In this document: positions 7,214-15,037 of the stretch, piece after piece
Numbering within the stretch: the stretch's first letter is position 1
How the letters are laid out: each line of letters opens with the position of its first letter
NCBI GenBank assembly: GCA_008923285.1
Contig: WBSG01000001.1
Span: 184,401-248,400, forward strand
DNA: 64,000 nt
From: Betaproteobacteria bacterium SCN2
GTDB lineage: Bacteria; Pseudomonadota; Gammaproteobacteria; Burkholderiales; Thiobacillaceae
Direction: 5' to 3'
Notes under the pieces: generated by a model
What the model was told of the DNA's origin: nothing
The model's database searches: none
What the model saw: only the letters and a program-made list of their open reading frames with translations
Made by a program: the position numbers and the translations under genes

Positions 7214-9343
7214 ATGACCATGCCTGCCTATCTAACCAAATTCCTGCCTTTCCTGCGCTGGTTCCCCTTGAGCAGGGACAACCTCAAAGCCGATTTCATG
7301 GCCGGCGTCACCGTGGCGCTGGTGCTGATTCCCCAGTCGATGGCGTATGCCCAGCTTGCCGGTCTGCCGGCCTATTACGGGCTTTACGCGGCCTTCCTGC
7401 CGGTGGCGGTGGCGGCGATGTGGGGCAGTTCCAATCAGCTCGGCACCGGTCCGGTGGCCGTGGTCTCGCTGCTGACGGCATCTTCGCTGGCGGTGCTGGC
7501 GGCGCCGGGTTCCGACCAGTTCATCGCGCTTGCCATCATGCTGGCGCTGCTGGTCGGCATCATCCAGTTGCTGCTGGGCGTGTTCAAGCTCGGCGTCATC
7601 GTGAGCTTCCTGTCGCATCCGGTCATCGTCGGCTTTACCAACGCCGCCGCCATCATCATCGCGCTGTCGCAGGTGTCCAAGCTGTTCGGCGTGCCGATGG
7701 GGCGCAGCGAGCACTTCATCAACGACATCGTCGGCGTGCTCAAGCTGATCGGCGACACGCACATGATGACCCTGGTAATGGGCGTCATCGCCATCGGCAT
7801 CATGTGGGGCGTCAAGAAATACGCCCCCAGGCTTCCGGGCGTGCTGATCGCGGTGGTGGTGACGACGCTGCTGTCCTGGGCGATCGGTTTCGAACGCAAT
7901 GCCAAGGGCAGCGTCGACCAGATTGCCGACCCAGAACTGCAGGCCGTGGTGCAGCAGGGCATGACTGCCGCCAAGCGCGTCGACGACCTGAATCAACGCA
8001 TCGCGGACAGGACGGCCGCCCTCAAGACCGCGCAGAAGGCCGCCGGCGAATCCAGCATCGACACCGTGCAATCCGAGGCCGAGGTGGCGCTGTTGCGCAT
8101 CGAACTGCGTGACGCGGAAGCGGCGCTTGCCCGGGAAAAGACCGCGCTGCGCGATCTGGAAGTCGTGCGCAGCGTCGACGGGAACGGCGACACGCTCGCC
8201 ATTTACCGTGCCGGCAACGCACCCCAGGGCGTAAGTCTGGACGAGACACGCTATCGCCTGAACAAGCTCAATGCCAAGGGCTTCCAGTTGGTCGGCGGCG
8301 GCGAAGTGGTGGGCAACATTCCCGAGGGCCTGCCCAGCGTGCAAGTGCCCAGCTTCAATCTGGATGCGCTCGGTTCGCTGCTGTCGGCCGCGCTGGTGAT
8401 CTCGCTGGTGGGCTTCATGGAGGCCATTTCCATCGCCAAGGCCATGGCCGCCAAGACCAAGCAGCGGCTGGACCCGAACCAGGAGTTGATCGGCCAGGGC
8501 CTGTCCAACGTGGTCGGCAGCATGACCCAGGCCTTCCCGGTATCGGGCTCGTTCTCGCGCTCGGCGGTCAATATTAACTCCGGCGCCAAGACCGGCCTGA
8601 GTTCGGTGATCACCGCACTGTTCGTGCTGCTGACGCTGCTTTTCCTTACTCCGCTGCTGTACCACCTGCCGCAGGCCGTGCTGGCGGCGATCATCATCAT
8701 GGCCGTGATCGGGCTGGTGAACTTCAAGGCGGTCAAGCATGCCTGGCAGGCCAGCAGGCATGACGGCATCGCTGCCGTGGTGACCTTCATCGCCACGCTG
8801 GCATTCGCGCCCCATCTGGACAGCGGCATCATGGTCGGCGCCGGCCTCGCGCTGGGCCTTTACCTGTACCGCACCATGTCGCCGCGCGTGGCCGTGCTCG
8901 GCCGCTACAAGGACGGCACGCTGCGCGACATCAAGGTCAATCCCGACCTGCCCACCAGCAAGCACGTGGTGGCGATCCGCTTCGATGGCTCGCTGTACTT
9001 CGCCAACGTTCCCTATTTCGAGGACACGATGCTGGAGGCCGTATCCAATCATCCCGATGCGAAGTTCGTTCTGGTCGTGGGCGACGCCATCAACGAGATG
9101 GACGCCTCGGGCGAGGAAGTCGTGCACCATCTGGTGGAGCGGCTCAAGGGCGCCGGCATCACCCTGGTGTTCAGCGGGCTGAAGAAGCAGGTGCTGGACG
9201 TGATGCGCGCGACCGGGCTGTACGAACTGATCGGGCCGGACAACATTTTTGCCACGGAAAACCAGGCCATTGCCGCCATCTACGAGCGGCTCGGCGAGGA
9301 GGCGGCGGACGACCTGTTCTGCGCAATCAGCCCCGCGCGCTGA
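7214..9343 (+). CDS. SulP anion transporter 1, with a coiled-coil insert and STAS domain
   Basis: The product is about 709 aa and belongs to the SulP/SLC26 family of sulfate, bicarbonate or other anion transporters. The N-terminal signature is VALVLIPQSMAYAQLAGLPAYYGLYAAF, with GSFSRSAVN later in the transmembrane domain, and a C-terminal STAS domain (about 580-690, INEMDASGEEVV). Between two transmembrane segments there is an extra stretch of roughly 130 residues (about 228-365), charged and helical (QRIADRTAALKTAQKAAGE and following), predicted coiled coil. This explains the length above the usual 550-600 aa. Alternative ATG at 7220. With a carbonic anhydrase in the same cluster, bicarbonate is a likely substrate, but sulfate cannot be excluded. 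Confidence 0.88.
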   Translation: MTMPAYLTKFLPFLRWFPLSRDNLKADFMAGVTVALVLIPQSMAYAQLAGLPAYYGLYAAFLPVAVAAMWGSSNQLGTGPVAVVSLLTASSLAVLAAPGSDQFIALAIMLALLVGIIQLLLGVFKLGVIVSFLSHPVIVGFTNAAAIIIALSQVSKLFGVPMGRSEHFINDIVGVLKLIGDTHMMTLVMGVIAIGIMWGVKKYAPRLPGVLIAVVVTTLLSWAIGFERNAKGSVDQIADPELQAVVQQGMTAAKRVDDLNQRIADRTAALKTAQKAAGESSIDTVQSEAEVALLRIELRDAEAALAREKTALRDLEVVRSVDGNGDTLAIYRAGNAPQGVSLDETRYRLNKLNAKGFQLVGGGEVVGNIPEGLPSVQVPSFNLDALGSLLSAALVISLVGFMEAISIAKAMAAKTKQRLDPNQELIGQGLSNVVGSMTQAFPVSGSFSRSAVNINSGAKTGLSSVITALFVLLTLLFLTPLLYHLPQAVLAAIIIMAVIGLVNFKAVKHAWQASRHDGIAAVVTFIATLAFAPHLDSGIMVGAGLALGLYLYRTMSPRVAVLGRYKDGTLRDIKVNPDLPTSKHVVAIRFDGSLYFANVPYFEDTMLEAVSNHPDAKFVLVVGDAINEMDASGEEVVHHLVERLKGAGITLVFSGLKKQVLDVMRATGLYELIGPDNIFATENQAIAAIYERLGEEAADDLFCAISPAR

Positions 9344-9397
9344 ATCCGTGATTGTTTCAAACCATCAAATATTATTAAAAGTTGAGGACATAAAACG

Positions 9398-11185
9398 ATG
9401 GCATTTTTACCTGCAAGCTGGAGGCAATACTCGGTCGGCCTGTTGAAGGCGGATCTGACGGCGGGCCTCATTGTCGCGGTCGTCTCGATCCCGCTGGGCC
9501 TGGCTTTTGCCATCGCCTCCGGAGCGACGCCCATCCAGGGCCTGATCACCTCGGTGGTGGCGGGCTCGCTGATTGCGGTATTTGGCGGGTCGCGCTACCA
9601 GATTTCCGGTGCGGCGGCGGCGCTGATCCCGGTGCTGGCTGCGATTTCGCTGACTTCCGTCAACGGCTTCCAGGACGTCATGATCGCCAGCATGATGGCA
9701 GGCGTGCTGCTGATCGTGATGGGCATGCTGCGTTTCGGCAAGCTGATCGAGTACATGCCTTACCCGGTCATCCTGGGCTTCACTTCCGGTATCGCCATCA
9801 GCATCATCGCCACCCAGATCAACAACGTGATCGGCCTGGTGGCGCGCGATGCCGCCGGCGAGCGGATACTGAATGCCGAAGGCATGGTCGAACTGCTGCC
9901 CAAGCACGAGTTCTTCCACGAAAACATGCTGGAGACGTTCAACCACATCGCCAACCTGAACGGATGGGCGGTGGTGCTGACCCTGATCACCATCGTTTCG
10001 ATCGTCTACGGACCGAAACTGTCCTATCTCAAGCGCGTGCCGGGCGCGCTGATCGGCCTGGTCGTCGGCACCGTCGTCGCCATCGCACTGGATTTTCCGG
10101 TTGAAACCATCGCCAGCCTGTTCGGCCAGGTGCCGTCTTCGCTGCCCGCACCCAGCCTGCCGCAGGTCAGCTTCACCCACTTGCTGGAACTGGTGCGCCC
10201 GGCCTTCACCATCGCCATCCTGGTTGGCGTGGAAGCGCTGCTGTCCGCCGTTGTGGCCGACAACATGAGCGGCGAGCGGCACAACTCCAACCGTGAGCTT
10301 CTGGCGCAGGGCGCGTCCAACATCCTCTCGCCGCTGTTCGGCGGCATGCCCGCCACCGGCGTGATTGCACGCACCGGCACCAATATCCTCAGCGGCGCCA
10401 AGACCCGCATGGCCGGTTTCTCGCATGCGGTTTTCGTGCTGGTGATCATCCTGGCCGCCGCGCCGCTGGCGAGCCAGGTGCCGATGGCCGTGCTGGCTGC
10501 GATCCTGATCGTGGTGGCGGCCAGGCTGGGCGAATTCCATCATGCCAAGCACCTGCTCAAGCATGCACCGGGTTCCGACCGCGCTGTCTACCTGACCACG
10601 GTGCTGCTGACCGTGTTCATCGACCTGACCGTGGCCATCGAGATCGGCATGATCCTGGCCTCCTTCCTGTTCATCAAGCACATGAGCGAGAACGTGCCCG
10701 AGGAGCTCGATCTTGCGGGCAACAGCGGCTACAAGGGGCTGGTCAGGGAAGGCATCTGCCCGCAAACCACGTTCCACGAAGCGCACGGCCCGCTGTTCTT
10801 CGGCGTGGCCAAGGCGTTCGAACGCAAGGTCTGCAACGACATGGTCTGCTCAAAACCCAATGTCGCCGTGCTGCGGATGATGAAGGTGTCGATGATGGAC
10901 ACGACCGGCCAGCGCGCGCTAGAGGGCATACTCTATCAGGCCAAGCGCGAGGGCCGGCATGTCGTCTTTACCCGCGCCAACTCGCAGGTGACCGGCATGC
11001 TGGAGGATCTTCAGGAAGACGAACTGCTCGGACCCGATGCCATCGTGCGCAATACCGACGAGGCGATCAAGACGGCGATGAAGTACATGGATCCGGACAT
11101 TTGCCGGACCTGTACCAGCAGGGTGTTCCTGGAGTGCAGCAGACAGCCTGGCGGCGAAGATTATCCGGGAGGCGAGAAAGCTTGA
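9398..11185 (+). CDS. SulP anion transporter 2, with a cysteine-motif C-terminal tail
   Basis: The product is 595 aa. The transmembrane domain begins LKADLTAGLIVAVVSIPLGLAFAIASGATP and includes GGMPATGVIARTGTNI. A STAS domain lies near 470-560 (MMKVSMMDTTGQRALEGIL). After the STAS domain is a tail with C569-x2-C572-x7-C580 (CRTCTSRVFLEC), suggestive of metal or redox sensing. The same spacing occurs in SulP 3. It lies 54 nt after SulP 1. Its core resembles the BicA-like branch (IPLGLAFAIASG), so bicarbonate uptake is plausible. There is weak Shine-Dalgarno GAGG about 12 nt upstream of the ATG. Confidence 0.87.
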   Translation: MAFLPASWRQYSVGLLKADLTAGLIVAVVSIPLGLAFAIASGATPIQGLITSVVAGSLIAVFGGSRYQISGAAAALIPVLAAISLTSVNGFQDVMIASMMAGVLLIVMGMLRFGKLIEYMPYPVILGFTSGIAISIIATQINNVIGLVARDAAGERILNAEGMVELLPKHEFFHENMLETFNHIANLNGWAVVLTLITIVSIVYGPKLSYLKRVPGALIGLVVGTVVAIALDFPVETIASLFGQVPSSLPAPSLPQVSFTHLLELVRPAFTIAILVGVEALLSAVVADNMSGERHNSNRELLAQGASNILSPLFGGMPATGVIARTGTNILSGAKTRMAGFSHAVFVLVIILAAAPLASQVPMAVLAAILIVVAARLGEFHHAKHLLKHAPGSDRAVYLTTVLLTVFIDLTVAIEIGMILASFLFIKHMSENVPEELDLAGNSGYKGLVREGICPQTTFHEAHGPLFFGVAKAFERKVCNDMVCSKPNVAVLRMMKVSMMDTTGQRALEGILYQAKREGRHVVFTRANSQVTGMLEDLQEDELLGPDAIVRNTDEAIKTAMKYMDPDICRTCTSRVFLECSRQPGGEDYPGGEKA

Positions 11186-11198
11186 GGCTTGTGTCGAT

Positions 11199-11227
11199 CT
11201 TAACCCGGCGTTAACGTGTGCTTGGGC
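11199..11227 (+). promoter_or_regulatory. TTAAC-N6-TTAAC direct repeat upstream of the gamma-CA gene
   Basis: Two TTAAC half-sites start at 11200 and 11211, an 11-bp period, followed by CTTGGGC. A near copy precedes SulP 3 (11887-11914). Direct repeats with one-helical-turn spacing are typical of OmpR/PhoB-family regulators, and such a regulator is encoded at 14330. The match to that regulator is inferred. Confidence 0.5.
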
Positions 11228-11263
11228 AAACTTGCGGCACCGACAACATACGAGGTTCAGATC

Positions 11264-11824
11264 ATGATACGCAGAAACCCTTCCGGGCATTTGCCAGAAG
11301 TCCACGAAACCGCCTTTGTCGATCCGACCGCGATCCTTTGCGGCAAGATCGTCGTCGAGGAGAACGTGTTCATCGGCCCTTATGCGGTGATTCGCGCCGA
11401 CGAGGTTGACGACAAAGGCGAAATGGAGCCGATCATCATCGGCGCCCACTCCAACATCCAGGATGGCGTGGTGATTCACTGCAAGGCCGGCGGCGGCGTA
11501 CACATCGGGCGCAGCACTTCGATCGCGCACCGCTCCATCGTCCACGGGCCCTGCAGCGTGGGCGACAACGTCTTCATCGGCTTCAATTCCGTGCTGTTCA
11601 ATTGCACGGTCGGTGATGGCTCGGTCGTTCGCCACAACTCGGTGGTCGAGGGCTGCGATGTTCCGGCCGGTTTTTATATTCCTTCCACGGCCAACGTGCG
11701 CTCGGACGAGGACCTCGCCAGGATCGAGCGCGTCACGCCCGACGTCAGCGGCTTTTCGGAGAGCGTGGCGCAGGCCAATGTCGAACTGGTCAAGGGCTAC
11801 AAGCGCATCCGAAACGAGTTCTGA
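11264..11824 (+). CDS. Cam/CcmM-type gamma carbonic anhydrase
   Basis: The product is 186 aa; ATG 11264 (MIRRNPSGHL) has GAGG 8 nt upstream. It is a left-handed beta-helix with zinc histidines H72, H89 and H94 and catalytic-pocket R44, D46 and Q66. The spacings equal those of the archaeal enzyme Cam (R-x-D, Q to His 6, His to His 5). The downstream region also follows Cam/CcmM more closely than YrdA (AHRSIVHGP, VPAGFYIPSTANVRSD, C-terminal NVELVKGYKRI). The acidic proton-shuttle loop of Cam is shortened (CKAGGGVH). No signal peptide is seen. It lies between two SulP genes, so it probably works on cytoplasmic or encapsulated CO2/bicarbonate. This is a candidate substitute for the missing CsoSCA, which is a hypothesis only. 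Confidence 0.88.
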   Translation: MIRRNPSGHLPEVHETAFVDPTAILCGKIVVEENVFIGPYAVIRADEVDDKGEMEPIIIGAHSNIQDGVVIHCKAGGGVHIGRSTSIAHRSIVHGPCSVGDNVFIGFNSVLFNCTVGDGSVVRHNSVVEGCDVPAGFYIPSTANVRSDEDLARIERVTPDVSGFSESVAQANVELVKGYKRIRNEF

Positions 11825-11886
11825 TGCGCGGCCAATCTTGCGCCTCGCTGTCAAAAAGCATCCATATAACCGACGCTTGATGCGTC

Positions 11887-11914
11887 CTTAACCTTGCGTT
11901 AACCCGTCTTGGGC
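11887..11914 (+). promoter_or_regulatory. TTAAC-N6-TTAAC direct repeat upstream of SulP 3
   Basis: TTAAC half-sites at 11888 and 11899 with the same 11-bp period and the same flanking CTTGGGC as at 11199. It lies in the 129-nt spacer between the gamma-CA and SulP 3, suggesting that SulP 3 has its own controlled promoter. Confidence 0.5.
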
Positions 11915-11953
11915 GAGACTCCAGTCCTGTATCCCAGGCTGGAGTCTATTAGC

Positions 11954-13780
11954 ATGTATGCCGCACGCCGACCTGCCGGCGCCCCGTTTCATTCCCCCAA
12001 CTGGTCGCGGCTGTTTCCCTTCCTGCGCTGGCGCGACCGGATAAGTCTGACGAGCACGCGCGATGACCTGCTGGCGGGCCTGACCGGTGCGCTGATCGTG
12101 CTGCCGCAAGGGGTGGCATTCGCCATCATCGCCGGCCTGCCGCCGGAATATGGCCTGTATGCAGCCATGACCCCGGCCATTGTCGCCGCCCTGTTCGGCT
12201 CCAGCTGGCATCTGGTTTCCGGACCCACCACGGCGATCTCGATAGCCGTGTTCGCTTCGGTAAGCCCCTATGCCACACCGGGAACACCCGAGTTCATCGG
12301 CCTCGTGCTTACGCTGACTTTCCTGACCGGCGTGTTCCAGCTTGCCCTGGGGCTGGCGCGCATGGGGGTGCTAGTGAATTTCATCTCGCATACCGTGGTG
12401 ATCGGCTTCACGGCGGGCGCAGCGCTGCTGATTGCCGGTAGCCAGATCAAGAATTTCTTCGGCGTCGACATTCCGCGCGGCACGCCGTTCTTCGAAACCC
12501 TGGGCCTGTTCGTCCGGCATCTGGACGGCATCAACTACTACATCCTGTCGGTCAGTCTGATGACGCTGTTGTCCGGCATCCTGTCCAGGCGGCTGGCGCC
12601 GAAACTGCCCTACATGATCGTCGCGATGGTGGCTGGCAGCTTGTTCGCGGCAGGGCTCAATCTCCACTATGGCGAAGCCACGACGCAGATCCATTCGGTC
12701 GGCGTACTGCCATCGGGTCTGCCGCCGCTGTCCTTGCCGGATTTTTCATTCCGCGGGCTGTCGCAGATGCTGTTTCCGTCGCTGATCATCACCATGCTCG
12801 CGCTGACCGAGGCGGTCTCGATTTCACGCGCGATCGCGGTGCGCTCCGGGCAGCGAATCGACGGCAACCAGGAGTTCATCGGCCAGGGCTTGTCCAACAT
12901 CGCGGGCAGCTTTTTCTCCGGCTATGCCTCTTCGGGTTCTTTCAACCGCAGCGGCGTCAATTATGCGGCAGATGCAAGAACCCCCCTTGCCGCGGTTTTC
13001 GCGTCGCTGCTGCTGGTGCTGATCCTGCTGCTGGTCGCACCGCTTGCTGCCTATCTTCCCTATGCCTCGATGGCCGGCATTCTTTTCCTGGTGGCCTGGA
13101 GCCTGATCGACTTCCATCACATCAGCCTGCTGCCGAAAATCAGCCGCCAGGAAACCATCGTGCTGTGGGTGACGCTGATCGGCACCCTGATCGATCTGGA
13201 GAAGGGCATCTTTTTTGGCATCGCCCTCTCGCTGGTGCTGTACCTCTATCGGACCTCGCGCCCGCAACTGGAAAGCGTGGTGCCCGATGAAGGTCCCGGG
13301 AGCTATCACCACGTCCCCGCCGAGGGCCGTCCGGAATGTCCGCAAATGAAAATGCTGCGGCTCAATGGCTCCATCTTTTTCGGCGCGGTCTCGCATCTGC
13401 AGCGTCAATTGCAGGAAATGCTGGAAGCCCGACCCGCGCAAAAGCACGTGGTAATCATGGCAAGCGGCATCAACTTCGTCGATCTGGCCGGCGCCGAGTT
13501 TCTTGCCGAGACTGCCAGGCAGCAGGCGCGGGCAGGCGGCAGCCTCAGTTTTTACCGCATGAAGCAGAACGTGGCCGAGATGCTGCGCAAGGGCGGCTTC
13601 ATGGAAGACATTGGCGAGCGAAACCTCTTTGCGGCCGGGTCGCGCCCGGCCGAGGCGATATTCGAAAAGCTCGACAAGACCGTCTGTGCGGAATGTCCGC
13701 ACCGGCTGTTCCGCCCCTGCCAGCAGCTTCCCGGCCGGCATGCCGGCACGAAAACACCAGATAGAGGAGTTACGCCATGA
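11954..13780 (+). CDS. SulP anion transporter 3, with a cysteine-motif C-terminal tail
   Basis: The product is 608 aa from ATG 11954 (MYAARRPAGA; a TTG at 11909 would add 15 residues). SulP signature ALIVLPQGVAFAIIAGLPPEYGLYAAM, then GYASSGSFNRSGVNY; STAS domain about 470-565 with SGINFVDLAGAEFL. The C-terminus has C578-x2-C581-x7-C589 (CAECPHRLFRPC), the same arrangement as SulP 2 although the surrounding sequence differs. It overlaps the following Usp gene by 4 nt (ATGA). The three SulP proteins are clearly different paralogues, not a recent triplication. Bicarbonate uptake is inferred from the carbonic anhydrase neighbour. Confidence 0.87.
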   Translation: MYAARRPAGAPFHSPNWSRLFPFLRWRDRISLTSTRDDLLAGLTGALIVLPQGVAFAIIAGLPPEYGLYAAMTPAIVAALFGSSWHLVSGPTTAISIAVFASVSPYATPGTPEFIGLVLTLTFLTGVFQLALGLARMGVLVNFISHTVVIGFTAGAALLIAGSQIKNFFGVDIPRGTPFFETLGLFVRHLDGINYYILSVSLMTLLSGILSRRLAPKLPYMIVAMVAGSLFAAGLNLHYGEATTQIHSVGVLPSGLPPLSLPDFSFRGLSQMLFPSLIITMLALTEAVSISRAIAVRSGQRIDGNQEFIGQGLSNIAGSFFSGYASSGSFNRSGVNYAADARTPLAAVFASLLLVLILLLVAPLAAYLPYASMAGILFLVAWSLIDFHHISLLPKISRQETIVLWVTLIGTLIDLEKGIFFGIALSLVLYLYRTSRPQLESVVPDEGPGSYHHVPAEGRPECPQMKMLRLNGSIFFGAVSHLQRQLQEMLEARPAQKHVVIMASGINFVDLAGAEFLAETARQQARAGGSLSFYRMKQNVAEMLRKGGFMEDIGERNLFAAGSRPAEAIFEKLDKTVCAECPHRLFRPCQQLPGRHAGTKTPDRGVTP

Positions 13781-14229
13781 AAAACTACCAGCGCATACTG
13801 ATAGCCGTTACCTCGGCGGTCCAAAGCGACATCCTGCTTGAGCGGGCAGTTGAAGTGGCACGGGACCGGCGCGCTCAAATCATGGTGCTGCGCATGCTCG
13901 ACACCGCTGGCAGCTTTGAGCCGGACGGTCCTGCCGCATCGCTGCCGGGAGAGTCTGCCGCGAGACGTGCGCCAGAGGCAAGAAGACAGCTGGAACTGCA
14001 ACTGGCCCGCAAGAATCTGGGCTGGGCGGAAGCCCAGGTCGTCTGGGGCGACCCGCCAAGCCTGCTGGCGGCCATGGTGCACAGCTGGAAACCCGATCTT
14101 GTCGTGGCCTGCACAGGCGGGCTGGCGCACGGTGTTGCGGATAATGCCGATGCGCTCATGGTTGATTGCGGGGGGATTCTCAAGCGCTTTTCCGGATTGC
14201 TGTTTCATCCCGAGCTTCGTCACGCCTGA
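13777..14229 (+). CDS. Universal stress protein family (UspA-like)
   Basis: The product is 150 aa, a typical UspA length and layout: start YQRILIAVTSAVQSDILLERAVEVARDRRAQIMVLRM and a strand WKPDLVVACTGG late in the chain. The classical nucleotide-binding glycine motif is degenerate (GGLAHGVADNADALMVDCGG). Its ATG overlaps the SulP 3 stop, so the two are translationally coupled, which suggests a cytoplasmic partner of that transporter's STAS domain. That partnership is an inference. Confidence 0.75.
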   Translation: MKNYQRILIAVTSAVQSDILLERAVEVARDRRAQIMVLRMLDTAGSFEPDGPAASLPGESAARRAPEARRQLELQLARKNLGWAEAQVVWGDPPSLLAAMVHSWKPDLVVACTGGLAHGVADNADALMVDCGGILKRFSGLLFHPELRHA

Positions 14230-14329
14230 TCGCGCTCGGGTATGGCCGGATTGGACTGGCGGCCGCTGGACTTGTCGCCGCGCTTGCAGTAAAACGGGCC
14301 TTTGCAAGTGAAAGCGTTTGTTGCGCACC

Positions 14330-15037
14330 ATGCCGAAATCCGGGGCAATTCCCATCCTGCTCGTCGAAGACAATCCAGACCTGGCGGCAAACATTGCCGA
14401 CTATCTGGAAGCCCGCGGCTACCTGGTGGATGTGGCGATGGATGGGGTGACCGGACTGCATCTGGCGGTCAGCCAGCCGCATGACGTGATCGTGCTCGAC
14501 CTGATGCTGCCTGGCATTGACGGATTGACGCTGTGTCGGCGTCTGCGCCAGGATGCACGCTCCGACGTGCCGGTCCTGATGCTGACTGCGCGGACCACGC
14601 TGGACGACAAGGCCGCAGGCTACAGCGAGGGGGCGGATGATTATCTGGTCAAGCCGTTCGAATTGCGCGAGCTGGACATGAGGCTGCGCGCGCTGCTGCG
14701 GCGTGGCCGCAGCAGCGAGTCGCTGAGACAGCTGAAAGTCGGCGACCTGCAGTTCGACCTGGATACACTGACAGTCGAGCGCGCCGGTCGCACCATCAGC
14801 CTGACGGCGGTGTCGCTCAGGATACTCGAACTGCTGATGAAGCGATCACCGAGCGTGGTGCGCCGGCACGACATCGAACAGGCGGTATGGGGCGATTCGC
14901 CGCCTGACAGCGATGCGCTGCGCGTGCACATGCATACCTTGCGGTCCGCCATTGATGTCGATGGCCTGCCGCCGCTGCTGCTGACCGTGCGTGGCATCGG
15001 CTATCAACTGAAGGCACCGGATGCGCCTGCCGCTTGA
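14330..15037 (+). CDS. OmpR/PhoB-family response regulator
   Basis: The product is about 235 aa. The receiver is canonical: LLVEDNPD, phosphoacceptor Asp in VIVLDLMLPGIDG, T in LMLTAR and K in LVKPFELRELD. A winged-helix output domain follows (VERAGRTISLTAVSLRILELLMKRSP and HMHTLRSAIDVDGLPPLLLTVRGIGYQL). ATG 14330 is preferred to the TTG at 14318. It overlaps the kinase gene by 17 nt. TTAAC direct repeats with 11-bp period upstream of the gamma-CA and SulP 3 are candidate targets. Confidence 0.92.
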   Translation: MPKSGAIPILLVEDNPDLAANIADYLEARGYLVDVAMDGVTGLHLAVSQPHDVIVLDLMLPGIDGLTLCRRLRQDARSDVPVLMLTARTTLDDKAAGYSEGADDYLVKPFELRELDMRLRALLRRGRSSESLRQLKVGDLQFDLDTLTVERAGRTISLTAVSLRILELLMKRSPSVVRRHDIEQAVWGDSPPDSDALRVHMHTLRSAIDVDGLPPLLLTVRGIGYQLKAPDAPAA

